NCBI RefSeq assembly: GCF_002283555.1
Contig: NZ_MVOI01000003.1
Coordinates: forward strand, 518,536 to 582,535
From: Rubrivirga sp. SAORIC476
Lineage (GTDB): Bacteria > Bacteroidota > Rhodothermia > Rhodothermales > Rubricoccaceae
Length of the DNA stretch: 64,000 nucleotides
Direction: 5' to 3'
In this document: positions 54,752 to 63,522 of the stretch, one piece after another
How the letters are laid out: every line of letters starts with the position of its first letter
Numbering within the stretch: the first letter of the stretch is position 1
The notes under the pieces: model-generated
What the model saw: the letters and a program-made list of their open reading frames with translations, nothing else
What the model was told of the DNA's origin: nothing
The model's database searches: none
Program-made: the position numbers and the translations under genes

Positions 54752-55507
54752 CTAGAGCGTTTCGGCCGTGATCATGGACTCCTCCATAAAGAGGACCTCG
54801 CCGGTCGCGACGTCGTGCATCGCGCCGATCACGATCAGCTTGCCTTCCTCCACGAGGCCGTGCATCACCGGGCTCCGCTCGACCATGTTGCGGACCGTCA
54901 TCTCCACGTTCTCGTGCGCCACGGCCTGGACGTAGTCCTTGTTGGCCGACGAGCGCTCCCCCGGGATCAGGTCGCCGACGGCATAGACCGCCGGGGCGAT
55001 GTTGGCGAGGGTGCTCGTCAGGTTGCCGAGTTCGACGTGGTCGCAGGCGCCCTTGACCGCGCCGCACTCGGTGTGGCCCAGCACCACGATCACCTTCGAG
55101 CCAGCCGCAGCCGTCGCGAACTCCAGCGAGCCGAGGATGTCGGTGTTGACGAAGTTGCCCGCCACGCGCGCCGAGAAGATGTCGCCGACGCCCTTGTCGA
55201 AGATGATCTCGTGCGGCACGCGGCTGTCGATGCAGCCCAGGATGGCCGCCATCGGGAACTGGCCGCCCGCCGTCTCGCGGACCTGGCCGAGGAAGTCACG
55301 GGAGACGGGAGTTCCGGCGAGGAAGCGCTCGTTGCCGTCCTTCAAGGCCTGAAGGACGTCCATCGGGGTCAGGGCGGCCTGCGTCTCCGCCGTCAGCGCG
55401 ATGGCGGGGTCACGCTCGCTCGCCAGCGTGGACGTCTGCGCACAGGCTGTCGTGCCGACGAGGAGGAGCGCGAGGAGGGGGAGGGTATGGAAGAATCGGG
55501 AGGTCAT
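54752..55507 (-). CDS. Exported beta-carbonic anhydrase lipoprotein
   Basis: A 251-residue protein with a lipoprotein signal (TTAC, Cys22) followed by a beta-class carbonic anhydrase. The zinc ligands are Cys92 and Asp94/Arg96 of LGCIDSR, and His145 and Cys148 of GHTECGAVKGACDH. It hydrates CO2 to HCO3-. Lipidation places it at the periplasmic face or cell surface, where it would feed the SbtA transporter encoded 2.7 kb downstream on the same strand. Cytoplasmic forms are usual, so the exported location is notable. Confidence 0.94.
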   Translation of the reverse strand: MTSRFFHTLPLLALLLVGTTACAQTSTLASERDPAIALTAETQAALTPMDVLQALKDGNERFLAGTPVSRDFLGQVRETAGGQFPMAAILGCIDSRVPHEIIFDKGVGDIFSARVAGNFVNTDILGSLEFATAAAGSKVIVVLGHTECGAVKGACDHVELGNLTSTLANIAPAVYAVGDLIPGERSSANKDYVQAVAHENVEMTVRNMVERSPVMHGLVEEGKLIVIGAMHDVATGEVLFMEESMITAETL

Positions 55508-55682
55508 GACGGAAAGGGGTGGGCGCACTCCGGCCGGAGCGCGAGGGTTGTGCCGGTCGACACGAGGGGACACCCGTGCCGACCGGCACGGGCAGGAATA
55601 CCACAGGCGGACGCCTCGCCTCCGAGCGCACGACTCAGGGCAACGGCATCCTGGGGAAGGGCTGCGACGTGCGAGCCCGGGC

Positions 55683-55958
55683 CTAGCGCGGGGGCGGGAC
55701 CGGCGGAACCGCCCGTCGTGTCGCGGCGGTGATCGACGCGGAGCGCACCACGCCCTGCTGGGTCGATGCCAGCAGCCGGTCAGAGTCGACCGCTTCCTCT
55801 TCTTCGGCCTCCTCGAACGACACGTCACCCGGCAACGGGGTGTCGCTCGTGACGGGCACCTCCACGGCGACCGGGTCCACCTCGCCTGTCCACACGAGCA
55901 CCCCTCCACCGATGGCGGCGAGGAGCGTGAGGACGAGCAGAGGAATCCAGCGCTTCAT
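55683..55958 (-). CDS. Small membrane-anchored hypothetical protein
   Basis: A 91-residue protein with an N-terminal transmembrane helix (about 5-27) and a periplasmic tail rich in Glu (SFEEAEEEEAVDSDRL) ending in prolines and arginines. No family recognised. It is divergent from the DinB gene across 69 nt that hold a palindrome. The short hydrophobic-then-acidic layout supports a real gene, but this is less sure than its neighbours. Confidence 0.5.
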   Translation of the reverse strand: MKRWIPLLVLTLLAAIGGGVLVWTGEVDPVAVEVPVTSDTPLPGDVSFEEAEEEEAVDSDRLLASTQQGVVRSASITAATRRAVPPVPPPR

Positions 55959-55961
55959 GGA

Positions 55962-55976
55962 AGGGCTTCAAGCCCT
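55962..55976. promoter_or_regulatory. Palindrome between divergent genes
   Basis: AGGGCTT(C)AAGCCCT, 3 nt upstream of the small membrane-protein start codon and 51 nt before the DinB start. Perfect 7-bp arms in a divergent intergenic region suggest an operator. Confidence 0.4.
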
Positions 55977-56027
55977 CAACCGTATCCTCGTTCCAACGAC
56001 CTTTCCGGCTTCGCCGTCCCTTCGAAC

Positions 56028-56516
56028 ATGACTCGTCCTCCCACCGGCCTCGGCGCCGACGCTCGCCTCCGACACGAACTGGTCGCCCTCCTGCGTGGGG
56101 GTCAGGCCCACGTGGGTCTGCACGCCCTCGACGGCCTCCCGCCCGAGCGCGTCAACGAGCGCGTCGACGGCCTCCCCCACTCGCTGTGGGACCTTCTCGA
56201 ACACCTTCGCTTCTCCCAGGCCGACATCCTGGAGTACGCCGTCGACCCCGGCTACCAGAAGAAAGACTGGCCGGATGCCTACTGGCCAGACTGGGAGGCT
56301 CAGCCGGTCGAGTGGGACGCCGCGCTCACCAACTTCCGCGCCGACCTCGACGCGCTGGTGCGCCTGGCCGAGACCGCCGACCTCACGGCCGAGTTGCCGC
56401 ACGCGCCCGGCTACACGATGCTCCGCCAGATCCTGGTCGCGGCCGACCACAACGCGCACCACCTGGGGCAGGTCGTGAGCCTGCGGCGCCAGTTGGGGCT
56501 GTGGCCGCCGGGCTGA
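56028..56516 (+). CDS. DinB-family protein
   Basis: A 162-residue cytoplasmic four-helix-bundle protein of the DinB_2 type: DGLPHSLWDLLEHLRFSQADILEY holds the first metal-ligand His, and AADHNAHHLGQVVSLRRQLG the later histidines. Related proteins are thiol-dependent transferases or damage-inducible proteins. The ATG at 56028 is preceded by TTCGAAC without a Shine-Dalgarno. The M14 peptidase gene follows after 53 nt. Confidence 0.88.
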   Translation: MTRPPTGLGADARLRHELVALLRGGQAHVGLHALDGLPPERVNERVDGLPHSLWDLLEHLRFSQADILEYAVDPGYQKKDWPDAYWPDWEAQPVEWDAALTNFRADLDALVRLAETADLTAELPHAPGYTMLRQILVAADHNAHHLGQVVSLRRQLGLWPPG

Positions 56517-56569
56517 CGCCCCGCAGGGGGGCGTGTGGCGATAGGTTCTGTCCGTCTCCCCTCTCGCCC

Positions 56570-59092
56570 ATGCCCCGCCTCGCTCTCCTCCTCGCCCTCC
56601 TTGCCGTCGCCGCGAACGCCCAGCCGGCGGTGCCTCTCGCCATCGACTACGCCATCGACGGGACGGCGTCCTACGACCCGGCGATCCCGACGCCCGAGGA
56701 CGTGCTCGGCTACACGATCGGCGAGCGGCACACGCGGCCCGAGGAGGTCGTCCGCTACGTCGAGGCCGTCGCGGCGGCGTCGCCGCGCGTGGCGCTCGGC
56801 TTCCACGGGACGACGTATGAAGGGCGGCGGCTGGTCCACGCCATCGTCACGACGCCCGCCAACCACGCCCGGCTGGACGCCATCCAGGCCGCCAACGTCC
56901 GCCTGAGCGAGGACCCGGGCAGCGTCTCCGACGCCGAGCTCGCCGCGATGCCGATCGTGGTCTACCAGGGGTACTCGGTGCACGGCAACGAGGCGTCCGG
57001 GACCGAGGCGGCGCTCGTGTGGCTCTACCACCTCGCTGCGGCGCAGGGGCCGGAGATCGACCGCCAGTTGGCCGAGGCGGTGGTCCTCCTCGATCCGATG
57101 CTCAACCCCGATGGCCGCGACCGCTTCGTGGACTGGGTGAACGGCTGGCGCGGCACCACGCCCGTGGCCGACGGCGCCGACCGCGAGCACCGCGAGGTCT
57201 GGCCCGCCGGACGCACCAACCACTACTTCTTCGACATCAACCGCGACTGGCTGCCGACGGAGTTGCGCGAGAGCCGCGGCCGGATGGCGTGGTGGCACAC
57301 GTGGCGCCCCCAGATCTCGACCGACCACCACGAGATGGGGCCCGAGGCGACGTTCTTCTTCCAGCCCGGCATCCCGTCCCGCAACAATCCCAACACGCCC
57401 GCGGCGACCGTGGAGCTGACCGGCGCCATCGCCACGTATCACGCTGCCGAGCTGGACCGCATCGGAAGCCTCTACTACTCCGAGGAGAGCTTCGACGACT
57501 TTTACTACGGCAAGGGCTCGACGTACCCGGACATCAACGGCGCGGTCGGCATCCTCTTCGAGCAGGCGTCGAGCCGGGCGCTGCTGCGCGACACGGACGA
57601 GAACGGGCGGCTGACGTATGCCTTCACGGTCCGCAACCAGCTCGCGACCTCGGTCTCGACGCTCCGCGCCGCCGTCGCCCTCCGCGACCGGATGCTGCGC
57701 CACATGCGCGGCTTCTACGCGGACGGGCTGAACGGCGCCTACGTGATCGCCCTCGACCGGCACCGGACGCGCGGGCAGGCGCTCGCCCAGACGCTGGCCC
57801 GAAGCCGCGTCCGCGTCCACGCCCCCGCCGAGGCGGTCCGCGTGGACGGGCGGACGGTCCAGCCGGGCGACGCGCTCGTGGTGCCACTCGACCAGCCGCA
57901 GGGGCGCCTCGTGCGCGCGGCCATGGAGCGGACGCTGACCTACACCGACAGCCTCTTCTACGACGTCTCGGCGTGGACCTTCCCGCTCGCCTACGGCGCC
58001 GAGGTGGCCGAGATGGCCCGCTCTCCCCGCCTCGGCGCCGAGGTGGACGTGGTGATGGACGGCGGGCGGCTCGTCGGCGGCCGGGCGGACGTGGCGTATG
58101 CCATCCGCTGGGACCGCTACTTCGCCCCCCGCGCGCTGGCACGGATCCAGGCCACCGGTGCCCGCGTGCGGCTGGCGCAGTCGCCCTTCGAGGCCCCGTC
58201 CGGCGGGGCGGTGCAGCGGTTCGACCGCGGGACGCTGATCGTGGCGGTCCGCCAGTCCGGCGTCGACGCCGAGGCGGTTCATGCGGCCGTGCGGGAGGCT
58301 GTCGCCGAAGACCACGTCGAGGTGCTTGCGCTCGCGTCGGGTTCCACACCCTCGGGCGCGGACCTGGGGAGTCGTTCGTGGCCGGTCCTGCAGGCGCCGC
58401 GCATCGCGCTGCTGGCGGGCGAGGGCACGTCGCCCTACGGAGTAGGCGAGGTGTGGCACCTGCTCTCGGAGCGCTTCGGGCAGCCGGTCTCGCTGATCGA
58501 CCCGGCGGCGCTGCCGTCGCTCGACGGCTACACGACCCTGATCCTGGCCGAGGGCGGCTACGGATCGCTCGACTCGACGGCCACGGCGCGCGTCCGCGCC
58601 TGGGTGCGCGGCGGGGGCGTGCTGATCGGCATCCAGGGCGGCGCGCGGTGGGCGGCGCGGGAGGGCTTCCTGGCCGCCCCCCTCCGCGACACGCCGGCCG
58701 ACTCGACGCGCTACGACTACGCCGACCGCGACGCGGCACGCGGTGCGCAGGCTCTCGGCGGCTCCATCCTCGACCTGACGCTCGATCCCACGCACCCGCT
58801 CACGTACGGCTACGGGCCGTCCGTCGCCGTCTTCAAGTCGGGCACGGCGCTGTTCGAGCCCGCCGAGGCGGGAGCCAGCACCGACGTAGGCGTCTACGCT
58901 GCGACGCCGATGCTGAGCGGCTACGCGTCGCGGCAGACCCTGGCCCGCCTGCCGGGTGCCGCCGGGCTCAAGGCGGGGCGCCTCGGCGCCGGGCGCGTCG
59001 TGCTGATGGACTTCAACCCGGCCTTCCGCGCCTTCTGGTACGGCACCGACGGGCTGCTGCTCAACGCGGTCTACCTGGGCGGGACGTTCTGA
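56570..59092 (+). CDS. Exported M14-family zinc carboxypeptidase-like protein
   Basis: An 840-residue secreted protein (signal peptide to about residue 17, NAQ). The M14 domain (about 50-400) has zinc ligands His138 and Glu141 (GYSVHGNEASG), FDINRDW for substrate carboxylate binding, and His253/His254 in STDHHEMG; GILFEQASS around 340 may hold the catalytic Glu. The remaining ~450 residues include a class-I glutamine-amidotransferase-like fold (APRIALLAGEGTSPYGVGEVWHLL, LILAEGGYGSLD, RGGGVLIGIQGGARW). Peptidoglycan or peptide hydrolysis is the family expectation. Confidence 0.9.
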   Translation: MPRLALLLALLAVAANAQPAVPLAIDYAIDGTASYDPAIPTPEDVLGYTIGERHTRPEEVVRYVEAVAAASPRVALGFHGTTYEGRRLVHAIVTTPANHARLDAIQAANVRLSEDPGSVSDAELAAMPIVVYQGYSVHGNEASGTEAALVWLYHLAAAQGPEIDRQLAEAVVLLDPMLNPDGRDRFVDWVNGWRGTTPVADGADREHREVWPAGRTNHYFFDINRDWLPTELRESRGRMAWWHTWRPQISTDHHEMGPEATFFFQPGIPSRNNPNTPAATVELTGAIATYHAAELDRIGSLYYSEESFDDFYYGKGSTYPDINGAVGILFEQASSRALLRDTDENGRLTYAFTVRNQLATSVSTLRAAVALRDRMLRHMRGFYADGLNGAYVIALDRHRTRGQALAQTLARSRVRVHAPAEAVRVDGRTVQPGDALVVPLDQPQGRLVRAAMERTLTYTDSLFYDVSAWTFPLAYGAEVAEMARSPRLGAEVDVVMDGGRLVGGRADVAYAIRWDRYFAPRALARIQATGARVRLAQSPFEAPSGGAVQRFDRGTLIVAVRQSGVDAEAVHAAVREAVAEDHVEVLALASGSTPSGADLGSRSWPVLQAPRIALLAGEGTSPYGVGEVWHLLSERFGQPVSLIDPAALPSLDGYTTLILAEGGYGSLDSTATARVRAWVRGGGVLIGIQGGARWAAREGFLAAPLRDTPADSTRYDYADRDAARGAQALGGSILDLTLDPTHPLTYGYGPSVAVFKSGTALFEPAEAGASTDVGVYAATPMLSGYASRQTLARLPGAAGLKAGRLGAGRVVLMDFNPAFRAFWYGTDGLLLNAVYLGGTF

Positions 59093-59124
59093 AGCCCGGT
59101 GGCCTGGGCGGAGGGTGGCGCGCT

Positions 59125-59598
59125 CTACCCTCCGCTCATCAGGGCCGCCAGCGCGCCTGCGAGCGCGAGCAGCGCCGCCGCGATCGCGACCACGATGGAG
59201 GCCTTCGGACCCGCCGGAGCGTCCTCAGGCAGGATCACCTCCTCGACACGGACCGCCCCCGAGGCGCCGTACACCTCGCCGATGACTCGGAGCGTCTCGT
59301 ACGCGACCCGCTGGCGGTCGGCACGGGTCGGCGTCGAGGGCCACTCGCGGCGCCACATCGTCGTGGCATCGTCCCAGCCGCGAGCGCGGAGGGCCTCCTC
59401 CTGCTCCGGCGAGAGCTGCGCTTCCGGCGGCAGGTCCTCGTTGCCGACGATGTCGGCGGTGAGCCCCTCGCTGCCACGGTCCGCCCAGAACTCGGCGTAG
59501 AGCCCGTCTCGTCCGTCGACCGAGACCACGACCGCGCTGGTCCCCCGGTGCGCGTAGATCGTGTCGAGGGCGTCGAGCAGGGCGTCGAGGTCGGCCAT
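59125..59598 (-). CDS. TY-Chap-like domain protein with C-terminal membrane helix
   Basis: A 157-residue protein. Residues 1-125 resemble TY-Chap (type III chaperone-like) domains: AEFWADRGSEGLTADIVGNEDLPPEAQLSPEQEEALRARGWDD and a WPSTPTRADRQRVAYETLRVIGEVYG helix. A single transmembrane helix (about 132-153) ends the chain. Last in a four-gene minus-strand cluster, 4 nt after the stop of the preceding small gene. The role is unknown. The family call is from memory of the pattern. Confidence 0.65.
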   Translation of the reverse strand: MADLDALLDALDTIYAHRGTSAVVVSVDGRDGLYAEFWADRGSEGLTADIVGNEDLPPEAQLSPEQEEALRARGWDDATTMWRREWPSTPTRADRQRVAYETLRVIGEVYGASGAVRVEEVILPEDAPAGPKASIVVAIAAALLALAGALAALMSGG

Positions 59599-59602
59599 GG
59601 CG

Positions 59603-59911
59603 CTAGTTGAGGCTGGGGGCGCCTCCGCCCGCGCCGTCACCGCTCGGGCCGGAGGGCGTCTCGGGGGCGTAGTCGAGCAGGCGGAGCGGACGCTCCTGCA
59701 AGCCCTCGGCCATTCGCTTCAGCTCGTCGTGGACGTCTGAGGCGGCCTCGCCGCACGGCCGCGCAGGCTCCCGGGCGATCCCGAGCACGCCCTCGCGGTC
59801 ATCGTAGTAGGTCTCGTGGACGAAGAACGTCCCGTCGGGGTGGACGACGAGGCGGTAGCCCCAGAATGCGATCGCCGCCAGCCCCTCAGGCGAGTCGACG
59901 GTCGTGGTCAT
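59603..59911 (-). CDS. Small conserved-looking hypothetical protein
   Basis: A 102-residue protein from ATG 59911. The core AFWGYRLVVHPDGTFFVHETYYDDREGVLGIAREPARPCGE, then a helix and PLRLLDY, resembles a small uncharacterised family found near diverse enzymes. Earlier in-frame ATGs at 59953 and 60004 exist; the chosen one gives the cleanest domain. No signal peptide. It lies between the SMC-like ATPase gene and the TY-Chap-like gene (gap 4 nt), so it is likely in their operon. Confidence 0.7.
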   Translation of the reverse strand: MTTTVDSPEGLAAIAFWGYRLVVHPDGTFFVHETYYDDREGVLGIAREPARPCGEAASDVHDELKRMAEGLQERPLRLLDYAPETPSGPSGDGAGGGAPSLN

Positions 59912-60013
59912 GAGATCAAACCCGCAGGGCGGGGTGAAGGCGTTGCGGAGCATGAGATCGAGAGCCAGGGGTCGCAAGGTCGGGCATTCCCCCACGCCGT
60001 GCACGCGGGACCG

Positions 60014-63000
60014 TCAGGCGGCGACCGCGTCGTTGCGCTGGCGGATGCGGGCGAGGACGGCGAGAGCGTCGTCGAGGGCGCCCGGCGGCCCCGCCTCGGC
60101 GACGCGTCGGCGGATCTCGTCGTCGGAGAGCCGGTCGTCGGGGGTGAGGTAGCCCTCCTCCAGGAGGAACGTCTCCAGGCGCTCGACCTGGCGCGACTGA
60201 AAGCGCTGCACGTCGCCGTTCTGGAGGCACGCCACGAGCGCCTCGGCGTCGCCGTCGCAGTCCCCACAGAGAGCCGTCACGTCGTCGATGAAGGCGCTGG
60301 AGACCGCGCCCGAGGCGTCGAGGACGGCCCGGTCCACACGCCGCCCCCTCCCCTGCCGCCACGCGGCCTGCCACGCAGCGATGGCGCGGGCCCGCTCGCG
60401 GGCGTGGGCCACATCCGCCAGGGGCACGTGCTTGCCGCGCTCGACGGCGGCGCGAAGCTGGCCCCAGGTCGCGTAGCCGCGGCGGAGGCACGCCTCCAGC
60501 TCGGCGGGGGTGTCGAGCAGGTACCAGAGGTGGAGCGCGTCCAGGGCGTCCCAGCCGCTCCAGGGCGCCACGCCGACGGCGTCCGCATAGGCGTCCATCG
60601 AGAGCCCGTCCGCCTCGGGGACGCGGCGGGTGGTCTCGGCGGTGGGGGTCGCCTCCAGGTCGATGGCCACGAGCGCGGAGGCGTCCGGGAGGCCCACGAA
60701 GCGGCAATCCACGTCCGGGTGGTCGTCGGCGAGGCGCCGCCACTTGGCGACCTCCTCGGCCTGGGCGGTGAAGTAGAACACCTGCCGCCCCTGGCGGCAC
60801 AGCCGGAGGACGGCGTCCACGATGGCCCCCGCGCGCTCGTCGTCCGAGTTGGCGAGCGCCTCGTCCAGCAGCAGCGGCAGCCGGACGCCGACCTCCTGCT
60901 GCTCGGCGAACGCGAGGCGGACCGCCAGGAGCAGCTGCACTCGCGTCCCCGACGACAGCTCGTCGAGCCCGAAGCTGCGCCCCTGCGCCGTGTCGAAGGC
61001 ACGGAACGAGCCGTCGGCGAAGTCGAGGCGGAAGCGGTCGTCGGTGATGTCGGCCAGGACCTCGCGAGCGCGCTTGAAGACCTGCGGCAGGTGCTGATCG
61101 CGCGTCTCCGCGGCTACGAAGTCGGCCAGGGCATGGCCCACGAGGGCGTCGGCCTGCTCCTCGTAGACGGCCTCCAGGGCATCGAGCGCGTGGGCATGCT
61201 CGGCGTGGGCGACGGCCATCTCGTTGCCGCTGCGAGCCTGGGCGACGAGCGCCTGCGTGCGGGCGCGCTCTTCGAGCCACTCGTCGCGGCGTCCGGCGCG
61301 GGCCTCGTCCTTCGCGCGGGCGTCGGCGAGTTCGGCGGCCGAGAGCGCGGCCTCCTCCTCGGCGTAGCGGGCGTGGGCGCGCGCCCGGGCGGCGGCCTCG
61401 TCGGCCAGCGTGCGGGCGCGGGCGGCCTGCTCGACGGCGGCGGTGTAGGCGGGCAGGTCGGCACAGAGGGCGGCGACCTCGTCGCTGGCGGGCTCGGCCA
61501 GCCCGAGACGGGCGAGGAAGGCGTCGCGCGCGGCCTCGGCCTCGGCGAGCGTCTCGGCAGCCACCCCGGTGGCGTCGTCGAGGCGGGCCACCTCGGCGCG
61601 GAGGCGGGCGCGCTCGGCGGCCTCCCGTTCGAGGCGGGCCACCACGCCGGCTGCGGTGGGTGCGTCCGTGGCGGGCTCCACCGGGACCCCGTCGAGGATG
61701 TGGGCAAACAGGTCGAGCGCGGTCGCCAGGGCACCGCGCGCGCGGTCGCGCTGCGCGTCGGCGACGCCGAGGTCGCGGGCGGCGACCTGCCACGCCTCGA
61801 TGTTGCGCGAGAGCAGCAGGAGGCCGTCGGGGGACTCGGGAACGGCCAGGCCGAGCGCGTCGCCGAGGCGGGCCCCCTCGGCGTCCAGCGCCGACCGGTC
61901 GTCTTCGAGCGCGACCAGCGCGCGGTCGATCTCGTCGACGGCGTCCTGCCACAGCAGGCGCTCCTTCTGCGCGACGGTCTGGCGTTCGATCTCGTCGAGT
62001 CGCTTCTGGACGACCGGAATGGACCACTCGGACGGCTCGGCGACGGGCATCGCGGCGAACGCCTGGCGCGCGGCGGCAGCGGGGCTCTCGACGCTCTGCA
62101 CGGTCCGCCCCAGCGCGACCGCCACCACGGCGAGCGCCAGCACGCCGAGCAGCAGCCAGTACGCGCCCGGCGTCAGGAAGACGCCCAGCGCGAGCGCGAC
62201 GACGGCCAGCACGGCGGCGCCGACCCATACCGGGAACGGGGGGAGGCCGGTCGGCATCCGCTCGATCTCGGTGGTGTTCGCCAGCCAGCGGCGCAGCAGG
62301 TCGGCCGCCCGCGCCAGTTCGTCGGCGTCGTGGAAGCGGATGGCGTTGAGGCGTGCCTTTGCAGCGAGCCGCTTGCCCTCGAACTCCTCCACCTTGCCGC
62401 GGACGCGCCCGGCGCGCTGGGCGAAGGCCGCGATGTCGCCGAGGGCGGCGAGGTCGACCGTCGGCGCCGTCTCGACGTGGCCGCCGAGGGCATCGCGGGT
62501 GCGGCGCTCGCGCTCGGCGGCGGCGGCGCGGGCCTGGTCGGCCACCTCCAGCCCGCGCGTGGCGGCCTCCACGTCGGCGGCGCGGGCGCGCAGCTCGGCC
62601 TCTTCGGGGAGCGTGACCGCGTCCCAGCCGTGCTCCGCGAGGGCCGCGCGCGCCTCCTCCCGCTTCGCGCCCACGTCCGACAGCCGCGCCTCGGCCTTGC
62701 GGACCGCGATGCCGAGGTCGTCATACCGCTCCTGGGTGTCGGGTGCGACGGCGGCCAGCGCGTCGGGGAACTCAGCCACCATGCGGGCGGCTGCTTCGGC
62801 GGAGGCGGCCGCGGCTGCGGCCTCTTCGAGCAGGCGGTACAGCTCGGCCCGTTCGGCGGCGTCGGTCGCCTCGGTGGCGCGGTCGGCGAGGTCGGCCAAG
62901 TCCTGCTCGCGGCGGCGGAGCGCGTCCAGCTCATGCTGGCGGCGCATCACGGCGGCGGCGGCCTCCTCGGCCTGGACTGTCTCCTTCTTCCGCTTCGACG

Positions 63001-63448
63001 GCGCAGCCATGAAGCCGAGGCGCTCGCGCGCTGCGTCCAGGTCCACGCCCCCGGCGGCGTCGCGGCGGACCACGTCGGCGAAGGAGTCGCCGTCGGCCAG
63101 GAGGAGGTCGGCGAGGGAAAACTCGTAGCGGTCGCGGTACGACTTGTCGGGCAGGGGCAGGCGGTCTGCCGGGTCGCCCCCGCGGCGGTAGCGCGCCACG
63201 CCGCTCTCGATGTCCACCTGCCAGTCGTCGCCGCCGAAGTGGAACGCGGCCGTGTAGGTCGGCCGGTGGGTCTCGACCGTCTCAGGCCAGAGGACGCCGT
63301 GGATGGCGCGCGCGAGCGTCGTCTTGCCCTGCCCGTTCGGCCCGTAGACCACGTTGACGCCGGGCCCCAGGTCGGGCGCGGCGATGCCTGTCTGCGGGTG
63401 CCCGTAGAACGTGCGGACGGTGACGGCGGTCAGCTCGAAGCGGTCCAT
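60014..63448 (-). CDS. SMC/RecF-like AAA ATPase with membrane hairpin (YhaN-like)
   Basis: A 1144-residue ATPase. It has Walker A GPNGQGKTT (36-44), long Ala/Glu/Arg-rich coiled coils, a two-helix membrane hairpin near 401-447 (the coiled-coil apex), a second coiled-coil arm, the ABC signature LSSGTRVQLLLA, and Walker B LPLLLDEALANSDD. About 220 further residues follow (from about 905), with DALHLWYLLDTPAELEACLRRGYATWGQL, not usual in SbcC or YhaN. The partner gene upstream looks like the C-terminus of an SbcD/YhaO-type phosphoesterase. DNA end processing or repair at the membrane is the family inference. Confidence 0.87.
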   Translation of the reverse strand: MDRFELTAVTVRTFYGHPQTGIAAPDLGPGVNVVYGPNGQGKTTLARAIHGVLWPETVETHRPTYTAAFHFGGDDWQVDIESGVARYRRGGDPADRLPLPDKSYRDRYEFSLADLLLADGDSFADVVRRDAAGGVDLDAARERLGFMAAPSKRKKETVQAEEAAAAVMRRQHELDALRRREQDLADLADRATEATDAAERAELYRLLEEAAAAAASAEAAARMVAEFPDALAAVAPDTQERYDDLGIAVRKAEARLSDVGAKREEARAALAEHGWDAVTLPEEAELRARAADVEAATRGLEVADQARAAAAERERRTRDALGGHVETAPTVDLAALGDIAAFAQRAGRVRGKVEEFEGKRLAAKARLNAIRFHDADELARAADLLRRWLANTTEIERMPTGLPPFPVWVGAAVLAVVALALGVFLTPGAYWLLLGVLALAVVAVALGRTVQSVESPAAAARQAFAAMPVAEPSEWSIPVVQKRLDEIERQTVAQKERLLWQDAVDEIDRALVALEDDRSALDAEGARLGDALGLAVPESPDGLLLLSRNIEAWQVAARDLGVADAQRDRARGALATALDLFAHILDGVPVEPATDAPTAAGVVARLEREAAERARLRAEVARLDDATGVAAETLAEAEAARDAFLARLGLAEPASDEVAALCADLPAYTAAVEQAARARTLADEAAARARAHARYAEEEAALSAAELADARAKDEARAGRRDEWLEERARTQALVAQARSGNEMAVAHAEHAHALDALEAVYEEQADALVGHALADFVAAETRDQHLPQVFKRAREVLADITDDRFRLDFADGSFRAFDTAQGRSFGLDELSSGTRVQLLLAVRLAFAEQQEVGVRLPLLLDEALANSDDERAGAIVDAVLRLCRQGRQVFYFTAQAEEVAKWRRLADDHPDVDCRFVGLPDASALVAIDLEATPTAETTRRVPEADGLSMDAYADAVGVAPWSGWDALDALHLWYLLDTPAELEACLRRGYATWGQLRAAVERGKHVPLADVAHARERARAIAAWQAAWRQGRGRRVDRAVLDASGAVSSAFIDDVTALCGDCDGDAEALVACLQNGDVQRFQSRQVERLETFLLEEGYLTPDDRLSDDEIRRRVAEAGPPGALDDALAVLARIRQRNDAVAA

Positions 63449-63522
63449 CGGGCGGTACAGGGTACGGGGGGCAGGAGTCGGGACGGCCGGAGGACACGCG
63501 CCTCTCGATCTCCCGCAAGCGA

